64,000 nucleotides of DNA from a bacterium 1XD42-54 (GCA_003612585.1 RAZH01000002.1:335782-399781), one strand, 5' to 3'; positions 9,720 to 18,711 are shown, numbered from the stretch's first letter. Program-made: numbers and translations. The notes: generated by a model from the letters alone, not told the origin.

Positions 9720-10211
9720 ATGCGTTATCATAATATTACGAAGGACGATATGTTAAATGGTGATGGCCTGCGTGTAGTGCTCTGGGTTGCAGGCTGTGGA
9801 CATCACTGTGAGGAATGCCAGAATCCGGTCACATGGGATTCCGAGGGAGGAATACCGTTTGAAAAAAAGGACAAAGAAGAGCTGTTTGCACAGCTTGAAA
9901 AGTCTTATGTTTCAGGGATTACATTCAGCGGAGGAGATCCTCTGTTTCCGACAAATGAGCCGGAGGTGCTGGCGCTTGCCAAAGAAATTCGCAGAGAATT
10001 TCCCGGAAAAACAATCTGGCTGTACACCGGGTATCTCTGGGAGTATGTGAAAAACAGGGAGATTGCAAAGTACATTGATGTGCTGGTTGACGGGCCTTAT
10101 GTGAAGCAGCTGCGCGATACGAAACTTTTCTGGCGGGGAAGTGCTAATCAGCGGGTGATTGACGTAAGAGAGTCACTGGAATCAGGCAAGGTAGTATTGC
10201 ACTGCGGCTGA
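9720..10211 (+). CDS. nrdG: Anaerobic ribonucleotide reductase activating protein
   Basis: A 163-residue radical SAM activase that installs the glycyl radical on the class III reductase NrdD under anaerobiosis. The iron-sulfur motif is C-x3-C-x2-C in AGCGHHCEECQNPVTW, and the SAM-binding GGDPLF follows in GITFSGGDPLFPTN. The sequence starts MRYHNITKDDMLNGDG, as in clostridial NrdG, so I use ATG 9720 behind AGAGGACGG rather than the ATG at 9675. nrdD is not adjacent, which is unusual but known. Confidence 0.93.
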   Translation: MRYHNITKDDMLNGDGLRVVLWVAGCGHHCEECQNPVTWDSEGGIPFEKKDKEELFAQLEKSYVSGITFSGGDPLFPTNEPEVLALAKEIRREFPGKTIWLYTGYLWEYVKNREIAKYIDVLVDGPYVKQLRDTKLFWRGSANQRVIDVRESLESGKVVLHCG

Positions 10212-10283
10212 TTGATGGAAAAACGGAAAAGAAAAAATAGAAAAAAACAGAAAAAGCCAAAGAGGCTACAGACAGGAGTGCTT

Positions 10284-10718
10284 ATGAAACAGATTAAAAT
10301 ACAGTATCTTGATGATGAAATCAAACGCCTTACGTATATCGACGGAAAATCAGATTGGATTGACCTGCGTGCGGCGGAAGAGGTGACGTTGAAAAAAGGC
10401 GAGTTCCGCATGATTCATCTTGGGGTTGCGATGCAGCTTCCAAAGGGGTATGAGGCGCATATCGTTCCGCGCAGTTCTACGTTCAAAAATTTCGGAATCA
10501 TTCAGGTAAATCATATGGGAGTTGTGGACGAGACGTATGCTGGTCCTAATGACTGGTGGAGGATGCCTGTCCTGGCTGTAAGAGACACACAGATTCATAA
10601 GAATGACAGAATCTGTCAGTTCCGCATTATGGAGCATCAGCCGCAGATTCGATTTGAGGAATGCGAGCAGCTCGAAGCCCCGGACCGTGGAGGCTTTGGC
10701 AGTACTGGCATGAACTGA
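10284..10718 (+). CDS. dut: dUTP diphosphatase
   Basis: A 144-residue homotrimeric dUTPase that hydrolyses dUTP to dUMP and pyrophosphate. All five family motifs are present: a DLRAAEE version of motif 1, [10 protein letters not shown] (2), [14 protein letters not shown] (3), [10 protein letters not shown] (4) and the P-loop-like DRGGFGSTG at the end (5). The start is ATG 10284 behind ACAGGAG; a Lys/Arg-rich upstream extension from 10215 lacks a proper ribosome site and is not conserved in the family. With nrdG it forms a small nucleotide-metabolism pair. Confidence 0.93.
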   Translation: MKQIKIQYLDDEIKRLTYIDGKSDWIDLRAAEEVTLKKGEFRMIHLGVAMQLPKGYEAHIVPRSSTFKNFGIIQVNHMGVVDETYAGPNDWWRMPVLAVRDTQIHKNDRICQFRIMEHQPQIRFEECEQLEAPDRGGFGSTGMN

Positions 10719-10816
10719 CTGGAGGGAGAATATTTAAGATGACGGACAGGAAATGTCCGTTCAACTTATTAAAATGCACCAAATTGTATGAAAAGTTAAA
10801 TAATTGGTAATTTTTG

Positions 10817-10846
10817 GCATTCGCATGGATTTGCGGATGCTTTTTT
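10817..10846 (+). terminator. Intrinsic terminator after dut
   Basis: A 9-bp stem from GCATTCGCA and TGCGGATGC with a six-base loop, followed by TTTTTT. A smaller hairpin ACGGACA/TGTCCGT lies upstream at 10742-10760. Confidence 0.85.
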
Positions 10847-10864
10847 GTGACAAAATTACAGATT

Positions 10865-10894
10865 TTGCTTTACCATATCAGAAAAGTGTATTAT
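10865..10894 (+). promoter_or_regulatory. Sigma-A-type promoter for the ICMT-like/GH3/HD-GYP unit
   Basis: TTGCTT at 10865-10870 and TATTAT at 10889-10894 with an 18-base spacer. Located just after the dut terminator. Confidence 0.55.
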
Positions 10895-10966
10895 GATATA
10901 TGGTAGCGAAAAAAAGAGTATTTTGTAAATAGAACGATAAAACAGGAAGGTACATCAGGTGGAAAG

Positions 10967-11542
10967 ATGATCTGGATAGCCGGAGGACTTTTAACATTTT
11001 TTCTGTATTTGATTTATGATCTGAACAGTGTTCTCTGGCAGAAAAAGATACTGCACGGATTCTTTTTTCTGGGGAATATTCTGCTTGCAGGGGTGACGGT
11101 GGTCCAGATTCTGGAAGCGGTTTCTGAGGTACGGCTTGGCGCGTGTTTTTGGATTTTTGCCGTACTTTCGGGGGTATTTTTGTTACTCCTGATTGACACC
11201 TTATTTTTTGCGCTTCCTTTTGAGTGTACCTATCTGGAGGTAGGCAAAAAGCCCTGCGTCTGTGACTTTGGAATGTATGCGTTGTGTCGCCACCCGGGGG
11301 TGCTGTGGTTTTTTCTGTTCTATTTTTGTCTAGGGATTGCATTATATCCGGCAGAGTTGATTTATGCTGGGATGTTTTACAGCATATTAAATCTGTGCTA
11401 CGTAATTTTTCAGGATCACTGGACATTTCCGCTTACTTTTGCGGATTATGAAAATTATAAAAGGACGACGCCGTTTTTGATACCGAATCAGAGAAGTATA
11501 CGGCGGGCGATCCAGACCAGACGGTCAAAACAGTCAGAATGA
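10967..11542 (+). CDS. Isoprenylcysteine methyltransferase-like membrane protein
   Basis: A 191-residue integral membrane protein with about five hydrophobic helices. The C-terminal half has the pattern of the ICMT/phospholipid methyltransferase superfamily: CRHPGVLWFFLFY, then a long helix, then FADYENYKRTTPFLIP. In that superfamily these residues bind S-adenosylmethionine at the membrane face. The substrate is unknown. It starts at ATG 10967 behind GGTGGAAAG and lies 25 bases before the GH3 gene, so it probably forms an operon with it. A methyltransferase role is inferred from motif pattern only. Confidence 0.65.
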   Translation: MIWIAGGLLTFFLYLIYDLNSVLWQKKILHGFFFLGNILLAGVTVVQILEAVSEVRLGACFWIFAVLSGVFLLLLIDTLFFALPFECTYLEVGKKPCVCDFGMYALCRHPGVLWFFLFYFCLGIALYPAELIYAGMFYSILNLCYVIFQDHWTFPLTFADYENYKRTTPFLIPNQRSIRRAIQTRRSKQSE

Positions 11543-11567
11543 TCCTCAAAAGAGGAGATTTTGACTG

Positions 11568-13226
11568 ATGGGGGAGAAGAAGATGCGGTTTCAGGAGAAG
11601 CTTCGCAGATACTCAAAATCGGAAATCTGGGAAGAATATTGTGGCTTTCTGGATATGACGATGGAAGAGTATATGAACATGCAGAAGCGCCTCGTGGCAG
11701 AGGAGATTAAACTGTGGTGTGGCAGTGAGCTTGGAAAGCGGATTTTAAACGGGAAGTGTCCCGGTACGCTGGAAGAGTTTCGTGCCATGGTTCCACTTAC
11801 GACTTACGATGATTATGCAGATATTCTGTTGCGAAAAGAGACGACCAGCCTTCCGGAGGAGCCGGTACTTTGGATACAGACGACGTGGGAAGGCGGGATG
11901 TATCCGATGAAAATGGCGCCGTATACGAAGAGTATGCTGGACACTTATAAACGAAATGTCATGGCCTGTTTTATTCTGGCAACCGGAAAAGAGCGCGGCG
12001 ATTTTGACATATCAGTTACGGATCATATGCTGTACGCTCTGGCGCCGCTTCCGTATGCGACAGGGCTTTTGCCATTGCTGCTTCATGATGAGATTGATAT
12101 TGAATATTTGCCTCCTGTCAAGGAAGCAGTCCATATGAGTTTTCAGGAACGCAATGCAAAAGGATTTAAAATGGGCCTGAAAAAAGGAATTGAGTACTTT
12201 TTTGGGCTTGGCAGCGTGACGTATTTTGTTAGTAAAAGTCTTTCGGCTTTACAGGAAGGCGGGAAAGGTTCACTTGCCGGAAAACTGAACCAGATTTCTC
12301 CGAAGATGATGCTGCGCTATGTCTCAGCCAGAAAAAGATGCAGACAGGAGGAGCGGGAGCTTTTGCCGCGCGATCTGTTTACACTGAAAGGTTTTATGTG
12401 TGCCGGAACGGATAACTGGTGCTACAAAGACGAGCTGGAAGAGATGTGGGGCATCCGTCCGATGGAGATTTTTGCCGGAACAGAACCGACATGTGTGGGA
12501 ACTGAGGCATGGTCCAGGAGCGGTATGTACTTTTTTCCGGATGCCTGCTTTTATGAGTTTATACCGGAAAACGAAATGTACAGAAATCTGGACGACCCGT
12601 CTTATGTGCCGCGCACTTATCTGATGGATGAGCTGACAGCGGGAGAGAAATATGAGATTGTAGTTACAGTCTTAAAAGGCGGTGCGTTTGCGCGGTATCG
12701 TGTGGGTGACGTATACCGTTGTCTTGGAAACGGCTGCCGGGAAGATGGCACGAAGATTCCAAGATTTTCCTATATAGACCGGGTACCTTGGGTGATTGAT
12801 ATTGCCGGATTTACCCGGATTACGGAAAAATCGATTCGTCATGCGATCGAATTATCCGGTCTGAAGATTGAGGATTGGTTTGCAGTGAAGGAATATACAA
12901 AGGAAAACAGGCCGCAGCTTCATATGTATGTGGAGCTTAGGCGAGACTGTATTTCAGGAGCAGCGCTTGGCAGAGAGATTCTGAAAGAGCATTTGAGCGT
13001 GTATGTAAAATATGTGGATGATGATTATAAGGATCTGAAAAAGATTCTTGGCATGGACCCATTAAATATTACGGTAGTAAAATGCGGAACCTTTGAGAAA
13101 TATGAGAGCGTGTATGGATGCAAAATACGTAAAATAAATCCACCGGCCTGCGAGGTGGCGGACTTTGTTGCGCTGCAAAGCGCCAGAGGCCCGCTGTGGA
13201 AGGGAGGCAGTTATGGTGAGCTATAG
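11568..13226 (+). CDS. GH3-superfamily protein (putative acyl-adenylate/amido synthetase)
   Basis: A 552-residue protein resembling bacterial members of the GH3 auxin-responsive family, which share the ANL fold and adenylate carboxylates. Supporting segments are VPLTTYDDYADILLR near the N-terminus, the central FAGTEPTCVGTEAW nucleotide-binding region, and AFARYRVGDVYRC followed by PRFSYIDRVPWVIDIAGFTRITEKSI, which matches the C-terminal lid. ATG 11583 behind GGGGGAG is an alternative start five codons in. The end overlaps the HD-GYP gene by 14 bases, so the two are coupled. The substrate and pathway are unknown; the surrounding genes suggest a membrane or signalling link only by association. 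Confidence 0.75.
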   Translation: MGEKKMRFQEKLRRYSKSEIWEEYCGFLDMTMEEYMNMQKRLVAEEIKLWCGSELGKRILNGKCPGTLEEFRAMVPLTTYDDYADILLRKETTSLPEEPVLWIQTTWEGGMYPMKMAPYTKSMLDTYKRNVMACFILATGKERGDFDISVTDHMLYALAPLPYATGLLPLLLHDEIDIEYLPPVKEAVHMSFQERNAKGFKMGLKKGIEYFFGLGSVTYFVSKSLSALQEGGKGSLAGKLNQISPKMMLRYVSARKRCRQEERELLPRDLFTLKGFMCAGTDNWCYKDELEEMWGIRPMEIFAGTEPTCVGTEAWSRSGMYFFPDACFYEFIPENEMYRNLDDPSYVPRTYLMDELTAGEKYEIVVTVLKGGAFARYRVGDVYRCLGNGCREDGTKIPRFSYIDRVPWVIDIAGFTRITEKSIRHAIELSGLKIEDWFAVKEYTKENRPQLHMYVELRRDCISGAALGREILKEHLSVYVKYVDDDYKDLKKILGMDPLNITVVKCGTFEKYESVYGCKIRKINPPACEVADFVALQSARGPLWKGGSYGEL

Positions 13227-15738
13227 CTGGGTTTCGGTGATTGCTTTGCTGGGATATCTGTTTTTGTTTCTGGCTTTTGCGTCTGCAAAGAAAACAAGGG
13301 TAATCAATTCCTTTCTTCTTCTTTTGCTGATTTTGATTTTTTGGAGCGGCGGCTCTTTTATGATGCGGATTCGCTTCTGGCCATCCGTAAATTTCTGGCA
13401 TTACGTATCAATTGCTGGAATTATGATGGTACCTTATGGATTTTACCGGTTTTATCTGGATTTTCTGGAAGAAAAACAGAAGGGCAGAAGGAAATTGTGG
13501 TTTCTGTTTTTCCTGTCCTGTTTTATTGTGAACTGGTTCACACAGATTTTTATCCCCACGCCTGAAATAGTCACAGGAACAGACGGCCACGTGAAATTTA
13601 TTTACTGCTACGGATGGCCGATTTATCTTCTGGCGCTTGCGGTTGTCGTGCTTCTGGCAGAGATCATCCAACTGTTTTTTAAATATTGCAAGGGAGATGT
13701 ACTGACCTTTCGGCAGCTCCGTCCGATTCTGATTGGAATTTTAATCGTAGCAGTAGGCAATGTGGCTTCCACGGCAAAGATTTTTTCAGGGATTCCTGTG
13801 GATATTATATCGGGGATGCTTTTTGCATATTTTTTGTTTTATGCACTTTATAAGAAAAAAATGTTTAAGCTTACAGTACTGATTGCCCCGACAAACTGTT
13901 ATGTGATTGCACTTGTAATTAGTGCACTTTTGTTTCAGAATATGTTTTTGCCTCTGAAAACCTGGATGGAGAAAAGGCTTGGAATGGGAGAGTCTGCGGC
14001 GCTGCTTTTTATCGCCATGCTGATGGTTGGCCTGATCTATTTTCTCGTAATTGTAATGAAGAAATTTCTTGATAATCTGTTTGTAAAAGAAGAACAGGTA
14101 CAGGCGCAGACGATCAAAGATTTCAGCCATACGGTGTCGCAGACACTGAAAAAGGAAGAAATATTGTCAAGCCTCGTTGAGGTTATCCTGAAAATGATTG
14201 AGGTTGACAGGGTATATGTATTTATCCAGAATGCAGACAATGCGTATGTGATGGAACAGACGGCCAGCCCGCTTGAAAAAAGAGGTTTCCTGTTGCCGGA
14301 GGATCACCCGTTGATTCAGTATTTGCGGTCGCATGATCAGTGCCTGCTTATTGAGGACTTCAAGCGTACAAACAGCTACCATTCGATGTGGGAGGCTGAA
14401 AAGCGTCAGTTTGAAGACTGGGGCGTGGCCTGTATTGCCCCCATGAAGGATAACAGCGAACTGGTAGGCGTTATTATGCTTTCTGAAAAAAGAAAAGGGC
14501 GTGCATACAGCTACGACGATATGAGTCTTTTGCTGTCCGTAAATTCTGTCTGCTCCATGGCTGTGAAAAATTCCAGACTGTATGAACAGGCGTACAATGA
14601 GGCGCGCAGGGATGAACTGACAAGATTGTTTAACCGAAAAAGGTTTTATGAGGTTATCCAGGAACAGTTTGAAGGGTGCCATGAGTGTTCTCTGGCGCTT
14701 GTGATGATCAATGTGGATGATTTTAAACTGTATAATCAGCTGTACGGGGCAAAGGAGGGAGATCTTGCTCTGAAGAAAATTGCGTCGATTATTGATGCAG
14801 CGACAGCAGACAGAGGAATTGCTTTTCGCATGGTCGGAAAAGAATTTTCCATCCTGCTTCCTTCCTATGATATTTATTCGGCGAAGGTGTTGGCTGAGTC
14901 TATATCAGATCAGGTGCGGAGCATGAATGAGCAGACGAGTCTCTACAAAATGAAAACACTGACTTTAAGCTGTGGAGTCTGTGCATCGCCCTATATGGCA
15001 TCAAGTGCCGAGGAACTGATTGCGAATGCAGATCTTGCTGTGTACAGTGCAAAACGTTTCGGAAAGAATGCAGTTGTCATGTATTCTGATGATGTCAAAG
15101 CACAGGATAATGAACAGGAGAAGAACAGAAAAGTCAGCTATTACGATACGTATGCTTCTACCATCTATGCGCTGACGGCGGCGATTGATACAAAGGACCA
15201 TTATACATTTGGCCATTCCCAGAATGTCGCTTACTATGCAGCAGAGCTTGCACGGGAAATCGGAATGAACGAGGAATTCATGGATATTGTAAAAGAGGCG
15301 GGGCTTCTTCATGACATCGGAAAAATTGGCGTCCGAGAGGACATTTTGAACAAGCCGGGCAGACTGTCAGCAGAAGAATACGAGATTATGAAAGGTCACG
15401 TGGAAAATGCAATCGGTATTATCCGTCACCTGCCTTCGCTGGATTACGTGATTCCGGCGGTGCTTTCGCATCATGAGCGCTATGATGGTCGTGGTTATCC
15501 GCGTGGGATTGCAGGGGAGGATATTCCGGTAATGGGAAGAATCCTGTGTGTAGTAGATTCGTTTGATGCGATGATTTCCAAACGAAGCTACAAAAAGGCG
15601 ATGCCGGTAGAACAGGCATTGCGGGTACTGGAGGAAGAGCGGTTTGGCCAGTTTGATCCAAAGCTGGCGGATGTGTTTATCCGAATGGTACGTGAGGAAA
15701 AGATTGAGATACGGCTGATGGCGCCGGAAAGTCCATAA
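13213..15738 (+). CDS. Membrane HD-GYP phosphodiesterase with GAF and degenerate GGDEF domains
   Basis: An 841-residue putative cyclic-di-GMP signalling protein. An N-terminal seven-helix sensor region (about 1-220) and two further helices (about 230-295) are followed by a GAF domain (about 320-460), a GGDEF domain (about 475-625) and an HD-GYP domain (about 655-835). The GGDEF signature is MVGKEF, so it has lost catalytic residues and should not make c-di-GMP. The HD-GYP motifs are intact: LLHDIGKIG and HHERYDGRGYP, indicating a c-di-GMP hydrolase. The start is ATG 13213 behind AGGGAGG, inside the end of the GH3 gene. A terminator follows. Confidence 0.9.
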   Translation: MVSYSWVSVIALLGYLFLFLAFASAKKTRVINSFLLLLLILIFWSGGSFMMRIRFWPSVNFWHYVSIAGIMMVPYGFYRFYLDFLEEKQKGRRKLWFLFFLSCFIVNWFTQIFIPTPEIVTGTDGHVKFIYCYGWPIYLLALAVVVLLAEIIQLFFKYCKGDVLTFRQLRPILIGILIVAVGNVASTAKIFSGIPVDIISGMLFAYFLFYALYKKKMFKLTVLIAPTNCYVIALVISALLFQNMFLPLKTWMEKRLGMGESAALLFIAMLMVGLIYFLVIVMKKFLDNLFVKEEQVQAQTIKDFSHTVSQTLKKEEILSSLVEVILKMIEVDRVYVFIQNADNAYVMEQTASPLEKRGFLLPEDHPLIQYLRSHDQCLLIEDFKRTNSYHSMWEAEKRQFEDWGVACIAPMKDNSELVGVIMLSEKRKGRAYSYDDMSLLLSVNSVCSMAVKNSRLYEQAYNEARRDELTRLFNRKRFYEVIQEQFEGCHECSLALVMINVDDFKLYNQLYGAKEGDLALKKIASIIDAATADRGIAFRMVGKEFSILLPSYDIYSAKVLAESISDQVRSMNEQTSLYKMKTLTLSCGVCASPYMASSAEELIANADLAVYSAKRFGKNAVVMYSDDVKAQDNEQEKNRKVSYYDTYASTIYALTAAIDTKDHYTFGHSQNVAYYAAELAREIGMNEEFMDIVKEAGLLHDIGKIGVREDILNKPGRLSAEEYEIMKGHVENAIGIIRHLPSLDYVIPAVLSHHERYDGRGYPRGIAGEDIPVMGRILCVVDSFDAMISKRSYKKAMPVEQALRVLEEERFGQFDPKLADVFIRMVREEKIEIRLMAPESP

Positions 15739-15750
15739 ACATACATAAAG

Positions 15751-15800
15751 AAGGGCTGCTGCAAGAACTTGAACGAAAGCACTTGTAGCAGCCTTATTTT
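15751..15800. terminator. Bidirectional terminator between HD-GYP gene and the carbamate-kinase-like gene
   Basis: GGCTGCTGCAAG and CTTGTAGCAGCC form a long stem between convergent genes. On the + strand it is followed by TTATTTT and on the - strand by a shorter T-rich run. Confidence 0.8.
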
Positions 15801-16725
15801 ATGAGATAACGGTACCTGTTTTGCCAAGGTATGCGTCTTTTGCATGGTCCGCGGAGGTGATAATCGCCTTGCGGCCATTTTTTTGTGAAACAAAATGTAC
15901 GGCAGCCTCGACTTTGGGCAACATCTTATTTTTGCCGAATTCTTTATTTTCAATATGCTTCAGCGCTTCACCTGGAGTGATATTCTGAAGCGGTATCGGA
16001 TGCTCGGAGTCATGATGCAGGCAGACAAATTCGTCGTTTGTCAGAAGCATAAGAATATCTGCATCGGTCAGATCTGCGAGCCGTCCGCTGACGAGGTCTT
16101 TTTCAATTACGGCGCTGGCGCCTTTTAAGTTGCTTCCCTGTTTGAGAACAGGAATCCCGCCCCCGCCTCCGGCAATCACGATGTGTCCGGCATCCACAAG
16201 CGCATTGATCGCATCAATTTCTACAATATCAAGCGGTTTCGGAGAGGCTACGATTCGGCGAAAGCCCTTTCCAGGCTCTTCTATAACATAGTTTCCCTTT
16301 TTCTCTTCCGCGGCGGCTTCCTCTGCAGTGAGATAACGGCCGATTACTTTGATGGGATGATAGAAAGCTTCATCGTACGGGTCTACGGTAACTTGTGTAA
16401 GTACAGTGGCTACTGTTTTGTAAATACCACGTTTTAGAAGCTCGCAGCGCAGCGCGTTTTGGATGTCGTAGCCAATATAGCCCTGACTCATGGCAGAGCA
16501 GACGGACATGGGAGCTCCGTATGTATCATGAAATTTGGCAAATTCATTCATGGCAGTGTGAATCATGCCTACCTGGGGAGCATTGCTGTGCGTAATAATA
16601 AGCTGCGCTCCTTCTTCGATCAGATCTGCCAGAATCGGCACTGAGGCTTTAAGGGCCGACTGTTGCTCAGGAAACGTTGTGCCAAGGGCTTTATGGCCCA
16701 GAGCAACCACAACTTTTTTCTTCAT
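15799..16725 (-). CDS. Carbamate kinase family protein
   Basis: A 308-residue amino-acid-kinase-fold protein. Carbamate kinase makes ATP from carbamoyl phosphate and ADP at the end of arginine, citrulline or purine fermentation. Family segments are THSNAPQVGMIH, IVAGGGGGIPV in the form VIAGGGGGIPVLKQ, and AVIEKDLVSGRLADLTDADILMLLT. The N-terminal catalytic loop reads ALGHKALG where well-studied enzymes have ALGGNALG. His11 and Lys12 therefore replace the Gly-Asn pair that contacts carbamate and phosphate, and substrate or activity may differ. No other arginine deiminase gene is nearby. It has its own promoter and a ribosome site GAGGATT. Confidence 0.82.
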   Translation of the reverse strand: MKKKVVVALGHKALGTTFPEQQSALKASVPILADLIEEGAQLIITHSNAPQVGMIHTAMNEFAKFHDTYGAPMSVCSAMSQGYIGYDIQNALRCELLKRGIYKTVATVLTQVTVDPYDEAFYHPIKVIGRYLTAEEAAAEEKKGNYVIEEPGKGFRRIVASPKPLDIVEIDAINALVDAGHIVIAGGGGGIPVLKQGSNLKGASAVIEKDLVSGRLADLTDADILMLLTNDEFVCLHHDSEHPIPLQNITPGEALKHIENKEFGKNKMLPKVEAAVHFVSQKNGRKAIITSADHAKDAYLGKTGTVIS

Positions 16726-16772
16726 ATGGGAATCCTCATGCTTTCTTAAATTCAGTTCAATTACCTGACAAT

Positions 16773-16801
16773 ATTATAGTATTTCTCCGGTAAAAAAGCA
16801 A
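16773..16801 (-). promoter_or_regulatory. Sigma-A promoter of the carbamate-kinase-like gene
   Basis: Read on the - strand, TTGCTT (16801-16796) and TATAAT (16778-16773) are separated by 17 bases, about 50 bases before the ATG. Confidence 0.7.
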
Positions 16802-16859
16802 ACAGAAAAAGGAGAGCTTCTGCCGAGAAAAGGAAGGGAAGGATTTTGGCAAAAAGGAG

Positions 16860-16888
16860 TCATATCAGGAAAGGCTGTCCCATATATT
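16860..16888 (+). promoter_or_regulatory. SigE-like promoter of the spoIIIA operon
   Basis: TCATATC at 16860-16866 and CATATATT at 16881-16888 are 14 bases apart, close to the Bacillus SigE pattern (ATATT-like -35, CATACAAT-like -10). spoIIIA is a known mother-cell SigE operon, so the placement 27 bases before the spoIIIAA ATG makes sense. Confidence 0.55.
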
Positions 16889-16914
16889 GAAAGCAGGAGC
16901 AAAAGGAGTCTGGT

Positions 16915-17901
16915 ATGCCAATGGAAAAGAACGCGTATGAAGAAACAATTTATTGTCTGCTGGCTGTACGTCTGCGAATGCTGCTTGCACAAAGTAGGAT
17001 TGACCCGGAAGGGTTACAAGAAATCCGTTTGCGGGCAGGGAAGCCTTTGCTTCTTTCCTATCAGGGACAGGAGTTTGCACTAAACTGTGACGGAATGCTT
17101 TCAAACTGTGTGGAAGACGACACATGTATTGTGACAGGGGAGGAGATTGCGGAGACGCTGGAATACATTTCCGGATATTCACTCTATGCGTTTTCGGAGG
17201 AACTGAAACAGGGATTCCTTACTGTTCCCGGAGGACATCGGGTGGGATTATCCGGCAGGATTGTGATGGAGGGGGATACGGTTTCGTGTATTCGCCATAT
17301 ATCTTTTCTGAACATCCGACTGGCTCATCAGCTTCGCGGCTGTGCAGATTTGGTGCTGCCTTATCTGTTTTCAGAGGAGGGGTTTTGTAACACGCTGATT
17401 ATTTCACCTCCCGGCTGCGGTAAGACAACGCTGCTTCGGGATATCATCCGTCAGCTGTCCAACGGTTCGAAAAGACAGGCAGGTATGACCGTGGGCGTTG
17501 TGGATGAGCGTTCGGAAATTGCAGGCTCGTATCTTGGAGTTCCACAAAATGACATTGGGATTCGTACGGATGTTCTGGACTGTTGCCCGAAACGGCAGGG
17601 TATGATGATGCTGCTTCGATCCATGGCGCCGCAGGTGATTGCGGTGGATGAGATCGGAAGCCTGGAAGACAGGGAAGCTCTGGAATATGTGAAAAACTGC
17701 GGCTGCCGTCTGCTTGCTACGATGCATGGATATTCTTTTGAGGATGCGGCAGGGCGTCTGACAGGCAGCGAAATGGCAGCGGATGATCGCGGAGGGGTTT
17801 TGCCGGTATTTGAACGCTTTGTCGTACTTGGGAAAAATCCGGTGGGGACAGTCAGGATGATTCTGGATTTGAAGGGCAATCTTTTGTATCGGGCATCCTG
17901 A
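16915..17901 (+). CDS. spoIIIAA: Stage III sporulation protein AA (secretion-type ATPase)
   Basis: A 328-residue mother-cell ATPase thought to energise the SpoIIIA-SpoIIQ channel between mother cell and forespore. It resembles type II/IV secretion ATPases. Walker A is SPPGCGKTTLLRDI (about 163-176), and Walker B lies in APQVIAVDEIGSLED. LQEIRLRAGKPLLL near the N-terminus is characteristic of the family. ATG 16915 follows AAGGAGT. It is the first of eight spoIIIA genes, all present and in the canonical order. Confidence 0.95.
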   Translation: MPMEKNAYEETIYCLLAVRLRMLLAQSRIDPEGLQEIRLRAGKPLLLSYQGQEFALNCDGMLSNCVEDDTCIVTGEEIAETLEYISGYSLYAFSEELKQGFLTVPGGHRVGLSGRIVMEGDTVSCIRHISFLNIRLAHQLRGCADLVLPYLFSEEGFCNTLIISPPGCGKTTLLRDIIRQLSNGSKRQAGMTVGVVDERSEIAGSYLGVPQNDIGIRTDVLDCCPKRQGMMMLLRSMAPQVIAVDEIGSLEDREALEYVKNCGCRLLATMHGYSFEDAAGRLTGSEMAADDRGGVLPVFERFVVLGKNPVGTVRMILDLKGNLLYRAS

Positions 17902-17956
17902 AGTGATCTGTGAAGAAAGGCAGATGGGGAAAAGCAGGCGGTTGGGGGGAGAGAAC

Positions 17957-18484
17957 GTGCAGCTTTATGTGAAAACAATCGGAGCCTGCTGTATTATGGC
18001 AGCAAGCCTTCTGATGGGGATGCAGATAGACAAAGGTATGAAACATAAATGCATTCTTTTGCGGGAGATGTACGATCTGCTGGCTTTTTTGGAAAAAGAA
18101 ATGACGTTTCATCGTTCCCCGGTGCCGGAGGCACTTCAAAATGCAGCCCAGCAGTGTACGACAGAGCTTTCTGATGTATTAAAAGAGACAGCATCAGGCA
18201 CTGTAAGGCGGGAGGGGAAAGTGTTTGCTGATATCTGGAGAAACGCTCTGGAACAGTGCATTCCGCCACAGATTCTGACAGAAGAAGAAAAATCTGCTTT
18301 TCGGGAGGCAGCAGATGCGCTGTGCAATGCAGATACCATTATGCAGCGGACCATGCTTCAGAAACATGCCGAACGGTTTAAAAATATGTATCAGAGGGAG
18401 CTTGAGCGCTATCAGGAAAAAAGTACGCTGACACGCAGACTGAGTACGTCGGCAGGCATATTTCTTATTATTGTGCTGCTTTGA
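17957..18484 (+). CDS. spoIIIAB: Stage III sporulation protein AB
   Basis: A 175-residue membrane-associated component of the SpoIIIA complex, distantly related to type II secretion GspF proteins. One N-terminal hydrophobic helix (TIGACCIMAASLLMG) is followed by an amphipathic region (LREMYDLLAFLEKEMTFHRSPVPEAL) typical of the family, and a C-terminal membrane segment (SAGIFLIIVLL). I choose GTG 17957 because GGGGGGAGAG lies just before it and the length then matches the usual 170 residues. A GTG at 17903 would add an unlikely hydrophilic leader. Confidence 0.9.
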   Translation: MQLYVKTIGACCIMAASLLMGMQIDKGMKHKCILLREMYDLLAFLEKEMTFHRSPVPEALQNAAQQCTTELSDVLKETASGTVRREGKVFADIWRNALEQCIPPQILTEEEKSAFREAADALCNADTIMQRTMLQKHAERFKNMYQRELERYQEKSTLTRRLSTSAGIFLIIVLL

Positions 18485-18512
18485 TAAAGCTGCCAGGAAA
18501 GAAGGGTGAGCC

Positions 18513-18707
18513 ATGAGTGTAAATCTGATCTTTAAAATAGCCGCAGTAGGAATTCTTGTCTCTGTGATGGGGCAGATTCTCAAACAGAGCGGGAGAGAGG
18601 AGCATGCATTTTTAACCGGGATTGCGGGGCTGGTGCTGGTATTGTTCTGGCTGGTTCCTTATATCAGCCAGCTCTTTGAGACGATCAAATCCCTGTTTGC
18701 GCTGTAA
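18513..18707 (+). CDS. spoIIIAC: Stage III sporulation protein AC
   Basis: A 64-residue protein with two transmembrane helices, the normal size for SpoIIIAC. The segment IAAVGILVSVMGQILKQSGREEHAF is split here as IAAVGILVSVMG and QILKQSGREEHAF, and both match the family. It is an integral part of the SpoIIIA channel basal region. It is followed almost immediately by spoIIIAD. Confidence 0.93.
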   Translation: MSVNLIFKIAAVGILVSVMGQILKQSGREEHAFLTGIAGLVLVLFWLVPYISQLFETIKSLFAL

Positions 18708-18711
18708 AAAA

